The notes beneath the pieces were generated by a model. The model was not told the DNA's origin and did not search any database. It saw nothing but the letters and a program-made list of their open reading frames with translations. From DASPKW01 sp038244055 (GTDB lineage Bacteria; Planctomycetota; Phycisphaerae; Tepidisphaerales; Tepidisphaeraceae), in contig JBBRTW010000430.1 of the NCBI GenBank assembly GCA_038244055.1, positions 1 through 6,290 of the forward strand: DNA of 6,290 nt, read 5' to 3'. The position numbers and the translations under genes are program-made. Within the stretch, counting starts at the first letter, position 1. Each line of letters opens with the position of its first letter. Below, one piece after another: positions 1-5,054 of the stretch.

Positions 1-363
1 CGGGGGGGGGGGGGGGGGGCGCGCGGCGGATTCGGGCAGCGGCCGGGTGGGGATCAGCAGGGAGGACCGGGTGGAGGCGGCCCCGGTGGTGGAGGCGGAC
101 CGGGAGGATTGGGCGGGCCCGGCGGTCGGCCGCTACCGGCCATCGTGCGGGCGCTGGATGCGAATGGGGATGGGATTATCGATGCGGAGGAGATAGCGAA
201 TGCGGTGGCAGCGCTGAAGAAACTGGATGTGAATGGGGATGGGAAGTTGACGCGCGAGGAGTATATGGGGGCGCGGCCGGGTGGGGGCGGTGGGCCGGGC
301 GGGGGAGGGCCGGGAGGTCCGGGTGGGGGTGGCGGGCCGGGAGGTGACGGTCCACCACGGTAA
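1..363 (+). CDS. Gly/Pro-rich EF-hand protein, 5' end missing
   Basis: The frame is open from base 1 to the TAA at 361-363 (followed at once by TGA), so about 120 C-terminal residues are visible and the true start lies outside the window. Counting from base 1, residues 1-46 are Gly/Pro-rich. Two canonical EF-hand loops follow: D53-x-N55-x-D57-G-I-I-D61-x-x-E64 and D76-x-N78-x-D80-G-K-L-T84-x-x-E87, with all Ca2+-ligand positions filled. A second Gly/Pro tail runs from residue 91 to the end. The loops start only 23 residues apart, shorter than a calmodulin-type pair. Proteins of this build are common in planctomycetes and are usually exported, but the signal peptide would be off-window, so location is inferred. 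Calcium binding is well supported; the cellular role is unknown. A TTG at 109 is an internal codon, not the likely start, because the same low-complexity coding pattern continues upstream. Confidence 0.8.
   Translation, partial: RGGGGGARGGFGQRPGGDQQGGPGGGGPGGGGGPGGLGGPGGRPLPAIVRALDANGDGIIDAEEIANAVAALKKLDVNGDGKLTREEYMGARPGGGGGPGGGGPGGPGGGGGPGGDGPPR
2..19. repeat. Poly-G homopolymer run (18 G)
   Basis: Eighteen consecutive G follow the first C of the window. They fall in the Gly-rich segment of the EF-hand protein and would encode glycines in the frame that continues to 363. Runs of this length are prone to slippage in vivo and to sequencing or assembly error, so the exact length, and the reading frame upstream of it, should not be trusted. 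Confidence 0.9.
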
Positions 364-695
364 TGAGTCTTTTGATCGCACTTGCGGCGCGGCGCTTCAC
401 GAATCACGAGGACATAGGGCGGTGGCTAATTCGACTTGGTCAATGCGCGGATGACGCCGGTCCGCCAAATCGCGACAACCCCTCACCCCCGCCCTCTCCC
501 ACGCGGCGATAATGCGTTGCAGCGTATGGGCATTTCTCGCGCCGCTTGGGAGAGGGAGTAAGGTGCCTGGTATGCGCGAGCGGCGCGGCACTTTCAGGGG
601 AGGATATCAGCGGCGCGGCGTCCGATGTTTCATATTGAGGAAACCATCGCATATCGGATGTATCCTCCACTTTTAACATTTAACATTTGACATCG
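364..695. other. Intergenic region between convergent genes
   Basis: This 332-base stretch lies between the 3' end of the EF-hand gene and the 3' end of the DUF1080 gene. It contains an imperfect inverted repeat (484-565), a short direct repeat agcggcgcggc at 579-589 and 609-619, and an AT-rich stretch with TAACATT repeated around 674-687. The short open frames here lack family resemblance or a convincing ribosome binding site and look non-coding. I see no clear intrinsic terminator for either flanking gene. Confidence 0.7.
484..565. repeat. REP/MITE-like imperfect inverted repeat
   Basis: The arm ccctctcccacgcggcg (492-508) is the reverse complement of 540-556 with one mismatch in 17, around a 31-base centre. 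The centre itself holds the short pair aatgc (511-515) and gcatt (530-534). Weaker pairing continues outward (cacc at 484-487, ggtg at 562-565). The pyrimidine-rich CCCTCACCC...CCCTCTCCC arm resembles dispersed non-coding repeats seen in many environmental bacterial genomes. It could form a long hairpin and might act as a transcript end between the two convergent genes, but there is no U-tract. Whether it is dispersed in this genome cannot be judged from one copy. Confidence 0.6.
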
Positions 696-1421
696 TTATT
701 TTTCGATCACCCGAATCTTAATATCCCGAAACTCGATTCGATCCGTATGGTCCTGCAGGCAGATCGGGCCTTTTTTGAACGTGCCGTATTTGGGCTTGTC
801 CTTGAATTTGCTCTTGGCGACGCGGGCTTTCCAGTCGTCGCTCCAGAGTTCGTACTCGACGACTTTCTCGCCATTGAGCCAGTGCTCCACATGCGGGCCA
901 TTGACCAGCAGGCGGGCTTGGTTCCATTCACCCACCGGTTTGGTCGTGTCCTTTGACGGGGCATAGAGATCGTAGCAGGCGCCGGCCAATTGCTTCTTAT
1001 CGCGCTTGGCCCAGGGGCCATTGTCGAGGACCTGCATTTCGGGAGCGAAATGCCACGAGGTCACCGGTTCTTCGGAGACGTGATAGAGCACGCCGGAGTT
1101 GCCTTTGGCGACGAGTTTCCATTCGATCTGGAGCTCGAAGTTTTCGTAGGCTTCGGTGGTCACGATGTCATCGCCGCCGCCAGCGCCTTTGCCGCCTTCG
1201 CCGCCCTTGAGGCGAACCAGCGCGCCGTTTTCGGCGGCCCAGCCGGGAGGCATTGTTTCCTTCTTGTAGCCGCGCCAGCCGGTGGTGGTTTTGCCGTCGA
1301 AGAGGAGTTTCCAGCCGTCTTTTTTCTCCTGATCGGTGAGTGTGTTGGGCTCGGCGGCGCGGGATGAAAAGGCGACTACTAGGAATAAGATTGCAATCAA
1401 AGAAATGCGATGGATGGACAT
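696..1421 (-). CDS. Exported DUF1080 / 3-keto-disaccharide hydrolase family protein
   Basis: This 241-aa protein starts with a signal peptide (basic n-region, hydrophobic core at about residues 8-18, likely signal peptidase I cleavage near A22/A23), so it should act outside the cytoplasmic membrane. The rest is one DUF1080 domain (PF06439, concanavalin-like jelly roll). It has the opening W37-K-L-L-F-D-G-K (37-44) with G-W-R-G-Y (48-52), W-K-L-V-A-K-G-N-S-G (101-110), P-E-M-Q-V-L-D-N (127-134), Y-D-L-Y-A-P-S (150-156), G-E-W-N-Q-A-R (164-170), V-E-H-W-L-N-G-E-K-V (178-187) and the closing L-Q-D-H (222-225) before F-R-D-I-K-I-R. Length is normal for a single-domain member. Characterised relatives act on 3-keto-glycosides; the substrate here is unknown. 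A Gly-rich stretch at 73-83 looks like a loop insertion. The ATG at 1419-1421 is chosen because it gives a complete signal peptide and is preceded by GGGAG at 5 nt. Confidence 0.9.
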   Translation of the reverse strand: MSIHRISLIAILFLVVAFSSRAAEPNTLTDQEKKDGWKLLFDGKTTTGWRGYKKETMPPGWAAENGALVRLKGGEGGKGAGGGDDIVTTEAYENFELQIEWKLVAKGNSGVLYHVSEEPVTSWHFAPEMQVLDNGPWAKRDKKQLAGACYDLYAPSKDTTKPVGEWNQARLLVNGPHVEHWLNGEKVVEYELWSDDWKARVAKSKFKDKPKYGTFKKGPICLQDHTDRIEFRDIKIRVIEK

Positions 1422-1426
1422 GATGG

Positions 1427-1431
1427 CTCCC
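1427..1431 (-). promoter_or_regulatory. Ribosome binding site of the DUF1080 gene
   Basis: GGGAG on the minus strand, 5 nt before the ATG at 1419-1421. It supports the chosen start, which also fits the signal peptide. Confidence 0.55.
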
Positions 1432-1616
1432 GGAGGGAATGAAGTGAGTCAAGCGAATGGGCCGGCCGACATTGGAACATACTCGGGTTCTTGTCGGATG
1501 TTATTCGGGACGGCGCATTCATCGGCGCATCGGTCGGGTGAGGTTGCGCCGCTGGGGCATGCCCAGACGAGCCGATTGGCGTGTACGGCGGAAGAGACTT
1601 TTCTGGCGGCTCGTCA

Positions 1617-1692
1617 GGGCATGGCGCCCAGGAAAGGGCATGGCAACCAGGAAAGGGCATGGCGCCCGCGAAAGAACATGGCAATCGGGTGG
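1617..1692. repeat. 19-bp tandem repeat, four units with alternating sequence
   Basis: The units are 1617-1635 gggcatggcgcccaggaaa, 1636-1654 gggcatggcaaccaggaaa, 1655-1673 gggcatggcgcccgcgaaa and a degraded 1674-1692 gaacatggcaatcgggtgg. Units 1 and 3 carry GGCGCC where units 2 and 4 carry GGCAA, so the array can be read as a 38-bp repeat of two unit types. The GGGC...GCCC of units 1 and 3 can form a small hairpin; unit 2 cannot. The array ends exactly at the apbE stop codon and would be transcribed as its 3' UTR. It lacks the direct-repeat/unique-spacer structure of a CRISPR. Confidence 0.8.
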
Positions 1693-2727
1693 TTAATTTA
1701 CTTTTCGCACCCAGCCTTTGGTGCCGGGGTAGTGTTTCAGCAGGTCGTCCATTTTGTCTTCGGGGACAAGGTAGACGGCTTTGGAGAGGCCATCGGTCCA
1801 GAGACCTTTGGGGCCGGTGACGGTGCCCATGGCTCTGGTGGTCATGCCGATGCCGGTGTGGGGGTCGACGACGTGGGAATAGCGCAGGCCGGCGATTTCG
1901 ACGAATTGTTCGGTGTCGCCGGAGGTGGAGATGGCGCAGTTGTGAATGGCGACGGATTCGGGGGCGGCCAGGCCATGATCTTCGATGCCGACGACCCAGC
2001 CATCTTTGCCGGGCGGGGCATCGCCGACGACGATATCGCCGCCGGCTTCGCAGAGGGCGGAGTTGATGCCGTGGGCGCGGAGCGTTTCGATGGCCCGGTC
2101 GCCGGCGTAGCCTTTGGCGATGCCGCCCATGTCCAGTTTCATGCCGGACTGGGCGAGTCGGACGGAGTGGTTGGCGGGGTCGAGCGTGATTTTTCGCCAG
2201 CCGACGAACGTCCTGGCGGTTTCGATGTCTTCCTTCTTAGGCAGCACATGATCCTTACGCGCTTTACGCCAGAGTTGCACGAGCGGGCCGACGGTGATGT
2301 CGAACCCGCCATCGGTCAGTTCCGACAACTTGAGGGCTTCGTTGAAGAGTGTCCACAGGTCATCGGAGACTTTGATGGGCTGGGTCGCGGCGGTTCGGAC
2401 GACGCGATTCAGCTCGCTGTCAATGAGGTAGTCACTTGCCGCACGGTCCACATCCGCAATTCGCGCGAAAGCAGCGCGGCAGGCGTTGACGGCGGCGTTT
2501 TCATCAGTAGCGTAGACCACCAGCCGAGTTCTCATGCCCATGTGAATCTGGGCATATTCAAAGCGCGTAAGCGCGGGAATTGTGGTAGATTGGGTTGTGG
2601 CGGCGGTCTGGGAAATGGCACGCGGGCCGGGCGATTGATTCGCCTGGCAACCGATCCCCCCTAGCACTGCCACGAGCGCGGCCAGCACGCTCGGAACAAC
2701 AACCCATCGAAACATGTGTAGAGCCAT
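1693..2727 (-). CDS. apbE: ApbE-family FAD:protein FMN transferase, probable lipoprotein
   Basis: ApbE proteins use FAD to attach FMN covalently to Ser/Thr of exported flavoproteins, with Mg2+. The 344-aa product has an N-terminal hydrophobic segment (8-26) ending at C27, probably lipidated, although the -3 residue is Gly and the lipobox is atypical. Residues 28-54 form a Ser/Thr/Gln linker. The ApbE domain (about 56-340) shows D-S-E-L-N-R (103-108), G-F-D-I-T-V-G-P-L (141-149), L-D-M-G-G-I-A-K-G-Y-A (198-208), A-G-G-D (228-231), S-T-S-G-D (267-271), D-P-H-T-G (288-292) and T-D-G-L-S-K-A (311-317). D312 matches the metal-binding Asp; the Thr usually found four residues later is K316. No FMN-acceptor protein is encoded in the window. 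The ATG at 2725-2727 has a weak GGAA 8 nt upstream; the ATG at 2713-2715 would also keep the hydrophobic segment but lacks a ribosome binding site. The gene is divergent from the SUMF1 gene, with 33 bp between starts. Confidence 0.9.
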   Translation of the reverse strand: MALHMFRWVVVPSVLAALVAVLGGIGCQANQSPGPRAISQTAATTQSTTIPALTRFEYAQIHMGMRTRLVVYATDENAAVNACRAAFARIADVDRAASDYLIDSELNRVVRTAATQPIKVSDDLWTLFNEALKLSELTDGGFDITVGPLVQLWRKARKDHVLPKKEDIETARTFVGWRKITLDPANHSVRLAQSGMKLDMGGIAKGYAGDRAIETLRAHGINSALCEAGGDIVVGDAPPGKDGWVVGIEDHGLAAPESVAIHNCAISTSGDTEQFVEIAGLRYSHVVDPHTGIGMTTRAMGTVTGPKGLWTDGLSKAVYLVPEDKMDDLLKHYPGTKGWVRKVN

Positions 2728-2760
2728 AGAACTGATTCCAAGAAAGGATAGTCACAAGCC
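2728..2760. promoter_or_regulatory. 33-bp divergent start region (apbE / SUMF1 gene)
   Basis: Only 33 bases lie between two divergent start codons. They hold a ribosome binding site for each gene: GGAA on the minus strand at 2736-2739 and AAGGA on the plus strand at 2744-2748, the latter 12 nt before its ATG. No clear -35/-10 pair is visible on either strand. Promoters must lie partly inside the opposite coding region or overlap here, which would allow joint control (inference). Confidence 0.5.
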
Positions 2761-3591
2761 ATGCGTAAGTTGTCGCGAATTCTGAGCACGATGGCCGTCG
2801 CCGTTTTCGGCGGCGCGCTCGTCTGCGGCGCTGAAGAGCCCAAGACCGCCACGGAAACGATCAAGATTCCCAACAGCACGGTCTCATTTGACCTGGTGCA
2901 TCTGCCGGCCGGGAAGGTCGTTTATAAGGACAAGGACGGCAAGGACAAAGAGGCCGAAATCAAGCCGGTCTGGATCGGCAAGTTCGAGACCAAGTGGGAT
3001 GAATTCGATGTGTACTGGCAGAAGCTGGACCTGACGGCCGACCAGCAGAAGACCGGTTACGATACTGAAAATCGGCCGAGCAAGCCGTATGCGCCGCCCG
3101 ATCGCGGGTTTGGCCATGCCAATTACCCGGCCGGTTCGGTGATGTCGAACGAGGCGCAGAAGTACGTCAAGTGGCTCTCGAAGACAACCGGCAAGAAGTA
3201 TCGCCTGCCGACGGTGGCGGAGTGGACCTATGCCTGCAAGGCCGGTGGCAAGGGCGAAAAGATGAAGGCGGATGTGCTCAAGGATTACGCCTGGTTCATC
3301 CTCAACGCCAAGGGACCGCAGGGCGATCAGACGATGGAATGCGGGAAGAAGAAGCCCAATGCCTGGGGCCTTTACGATACGCTCGGGAATGTGGCCGAGT
3401 GGGCCATCCGCGAAGATGGCACCCCCGTGGCCATGGGCGGCTCATTCCAGGATGAGGCCGATGATGTGCATTGCGATGCCCAGGCGGAGTACAACGCCTC
3501 GTGGCAGCGCGATGATCCGCAGGATCCGAAGGGCAAGTCGTGGATGTCGAATGGCGCGCATGTGGGGATTCGCGTGGTACGCGAGGATTGA
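2761..3591 (+). CDS. Exported SUMF1/FGE-fold protein, likely not a formylglycine-generating enzyme
   Basis: This 276-aa protein has a signal peptide (basic R2/K3/R6, hydrophobic 11-22, cleavage near C-G-A24) and one SUMF1 (FGE-sulfatase, PF03781) domain from about residue 42 to the end. Family landmarks in order are V70-W-I-G-K-F-E-T-K-W (site of the usual E-V-T-N), S129-N-E-A-Q-K-Y-V-K-W-L-S, T142-x-x-K-Y-R-L-P-T-V-A-E-W (142-155), N200-A-W-G-L-Y-D-T-L-G-N-V-A-E-W (200-214), M-G-G-S-F (225-229) and the closing G269-I-R-V-V-R. True formylglycine-generating enzymes have a Cys three residues after the GGS serine and a second one five residues later; here these positions are D231 and V236, so sulfatase activation is unlikely. 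The fold is also used for binding and structural roles in planctomycetes. Function is unknown. The start is chosen for the basic n-region and an upstream AAGGA. The gene ends before a strong terminator and looks monocistronic. Confidence 0.87.
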   Translation: MRKLSRILSTMAVAVFGGALVCGAEEPKTATETIKIPNSTVSFDLVHLPAGKVVYKDKDGKDKEAEIKPVWIGKFETKWDEFDVYWQKLDLTADQQKTGYDTENRPSKPYAPPDRGFGHANYPAGSVMSNEAQKYVKWLSKTTGKKYRLPTVAEWTYACKAGGKGEKMKADVLKDYAWFILNAKGPQGDQTMECGKKKPNAWGLYDTLGNVAEWAIREDGTPVAMGGSFQDEADDVHCDAQAEYNASWQRDDPQDPKGKSWMSNGAHVGIRVVRED

Positions 3592-3624
3592 GCGGATTCG
3601 GATTGATGGAAAAAGATAGCCCAT

Positions 3625-3661
3625 GCGGCGCGCTGAGAAATCGGCGCGCCGCTTTCTTTTT
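3625..3661 (+). terminator. Rho-independent terminator of the SUMF1 gene, possibly bidirectional
   Basis: A perfect 9-bp GC stem, gcggcgcgc (3625-3633) with gcgcgccgc (3644-3652), encloses a 10-base loop and is followed by TTTCTTTTT (3653-3661). It lies 34 bases after the SUMF1 stop. On the minus strand the same stem is followed by ATGGGCTATC and then a T5 run (3610-3614), so it may also, less efficiently, end the kinase operon whose last stop is at 3680. Confidence 0.88.
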
Positions 3662-3679
3662 AACGCCTATTCGGAACCG

Positions 3680-5017
3680 TTACGCTTCGACGGCCGCGGC
3701 CTTGCGCTCGGCCGGCAGCTTGATCGTGAACGATGCCCCCTCGCCGGGCTTGCTGCGCGCGGAGATCAGGCCGCCATGTTTCTGGATCAGGCTGTAGCTG
3801 ATCGAAAGCCCGAGGCCCGTTCCCCGGCCGACGGGCTTGGTGGTAAAGAACGGTTCGAAGAGCCGGCGCAGATTGCGCGGTTCGATACCGGGGCCGTTAT
3901 CCGAGACTTCGATCATGCACCAGTCGTTCTCGCGCAGGGTGCGAATGCGCACGGTTGCCCCCGGCGTTTCCTCGGTCGCATCGAGCGCGTTGCGGATCAG
4001 GTTGATCAGGACCTGCTGCACATTCTGGGAAAGGAGCGGGATCGTGACCGCGGCGGGGTCGGCGGATAGATCCTCCACGATCGACACCTGCCGCATTCGC
4101 TTGTCGAACGACAGCATGTTGAGCGAATCGCGAACGACATCGTTGAGTGAAAGCGTGCGCCACTCCGCATCCGTGGGGCGGGAGAAGGTGGTGAGCTCGC
4201 GGACGATGCGGGAGATGCGCTCGATCTGATCGCGCAGGGTTTGAATCGCATCGGGGCGGGGCTTGTCGGGGCGGCGGATCATGAGCTGCAGGAGCGAATC
4301 CATGCTGGCCAGGGGATTGGCGATTTCATGGGCCACGCCGGCCGCCATCTGCCCGAGCGCGAACATCTTTTCGCTCTGGAGCATTCTCCGCTCCTGGCGG
4401 CGCAGGCGGCGGGCCATCGAGAGAATCCGCCGGTTCTGCCGCAGCAAGCGCCGGCGCTGCAATCGAAGCGACCGGGCGATATGGCTGGCGACCAGCACGG
4501 TTCCGATCTGCGCGCCGCACCAGCCGAGGGTCATGAGCTTGGTGGCGCGCAGTATCGGCCATTGCTCCGCCATCTGGAAGCCCAGCAGGAGGATGGCCAT
4601 CGTCACCCCCGCCGCCGCGAAGGCCATTACCTGCGGCAACAATAGCCCCGCGAACACCATGTGCAGGACGAACAATCCCAGCAGCGGGCTCGATGGCCCG
4701 CCGGTCCAGACGGTGAGGAAGGTCAGGGCGATGACATCGAGAACGAACTGGATCCACGCCAGCCAGAGCAGGAACGCCCGCCGCGATGCCTTGGGCGGCG
4801 GCGTCCGCAGCACCCACCATAAGGCCGCGTTGTAGGAAAGAATCATCGCGCCGACGATGGCGATGCCCGCATCGTGGACGGTGAACCACTCTTTTCCGTA
4901 GCGGTCGAGCAGCGCGCCTGCCAGCACTGCGCAGCCCGCCAGCCAGCGCAGGCGGATAAACCACCTGAGCTGTCCCAGAAGGGGCGCCCACCATCCTGAC
5001 ACGGTTCCTGCTCTCAT
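3680..5017 (-). CDS. Six-TM sensor histidine kinase, RegB/PrrB-like
   Basis: The 445-aa protein (from ATG 5015-5017) autophosphorylates a His and passes phosphate to a response regulator. Six hydrophobic segments lie at about 20-37, 50-70, 81-104, 112-128, 130-149 and 161-184, with very short loops. An Arg-rich helical linker (185-224) follows. The H-box is A-G-V-A-H230-E-I-A-N-P-L, the N-box N-L-I-R-N343-A-L-D-A-T, G1 D-N-G-P-G-I (373-378), the F-box F-E-P-F-F-T-T-K (387-394) and G2 G-R-G-T-G-L-G-L-S-I (397-406): a complete core of the H-E-x-x-N-P-L type. The loop between TM3 and TM4 reads G-G-P-S-S-P-L (106-112), like the GGxxNPF quinone-sensing motif of RegB/PrrB. The frame stays open to 5149, but that extension overlaps the upstream gene and is Arg/Ser-rich without family likeness, so the internal ATG is chosen; AAAGGAG abuts it. 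GTG at 5000-5002 is an alternative. It is the last gene of the operon. No response regulator is in view. Confidence 0.88.
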   Translation of the reverse strand: MRAGTVSGWWAPLLGQLRWFIRLRWLAGCAVLAGALLDRYGKEWFTVHDAGIAIVGAMILSYNAALWWVLRTPPPKASRRAFLLWLAWIQFVLDVIALTFLTVWTGGPSSPLLGLFVLHMVFAGLLLPQVMAFAAAGVTMAILLLGFQMAEQWPILRATKLMTLGWCGAQIGTVLVASHIARSLRLQRRRLLRQNRRILSMARRLRRQERRMLQSEKMFALGQMAAGVAHEIANPLASMDSLLQLMIRRPDKPRPDAIQTLRDQIERISRIVRELTTFSRPTDAEWRTLSLNDVVRDSLNMLSFDKRMRQVSIVEDLSADPAAVTIPLLSQNVQQVLINLIRNALDATEETPGATVRIRTLRENDWCMIEVSDNGPGIEPRNLRRLFEPFFTTKPVGRGTGLGLSISYSLIQKHGGLISARSKPGEGASFTIKLPAERKAAAVEA

Positions 5018-5024
5018 CTCCTTT
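5018..5024 (-). promoter_or_regulatory. Shine-Dalgarno-like AAAGGAG directly abutting the kinase ATG
   Basis: AAAGGAG on the minus strand touches the ATG at 5015-5017 with no spacer. Usual spacing is about 5-10 nt. For the GTG at 5000-5002 the spacer would be 15 nt. The site argues for a start close to here rather than at the far end of the open frame (5149), but leaves ATG versus GTG open. Confidence 0.45.
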
Positions 5025-5026
5025 AC

Positions 5027-5032
5027 AGTATA
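5027..5032 (-). promoter_or_regulatory. Possible -10 element (TATACT) before the kinase gene
   Basis: TATACT on the minus strand matches the TATAAT consensus at five of six positions and lies in the 37-bp gap after the upstream gene. The hexamer 17 bp further upstream (AAGCCA) is a poor -35. If used, transcription would begin near 5020, almost at the ATG, giving a nearly leaderless mRNA. It may be a chance match. Confidence 0.25.
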
Positions 5033-5054
5033 CCCGCGCAATGCGGCGATGGCT

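Larger units (their letters stand above)
1422..1692. other. Intergenic region between apbE and the DUF1080 gene
   Basis: These 271 bases separate two minus-strand genes. The gap is long enough for the DUF1080 gene to have its own promoter, but no convincing -35/-10 pair was found. The region contains the palindromes ggccggcc (near 1462-1469) and gggcatgccc (1555-1564), and the 19-bp tandem repeat at 1617-1692. The core GGGCAT of the second palindrome is shared with the tandem repeat unit. Open frames across it are low-quality and have no recognisable protein. Confidence 0.6.

Noticed and set aside
612..661. Possible stem-loop (tccgat ... atcgga)
   Set aside because: Only about 6 bp of pairing across a loop of more than 30 bases and no U-tract, so not a convincing terminator or RNA element.
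397..679. Small minus-strand frames in the first intergenic region
   Set aside because: They cross the inverted repeat, have no ribosome binding site and show no domain; the composition is that of translated repeat DNA.
1617..1692. CRISPR array
   Set aside because: Units are directly adjacent at 19 bp with no unique spacers, only four copies and no cas genes.
1336..2664. 442-codon open frame on the plus strand
   Set aside because: It lies antisense to the clear ApbE gene and the gap and part of the DUF1080 gene; it has no family likeness and is explained by GC-rich codon bias opening the opposite strand.
3623..4069. 148-codon plus-strand open frame
   Set aside because: It begins within the terminator stem and runs antisense to the kinase ATPase domain; a shadow of that gene.
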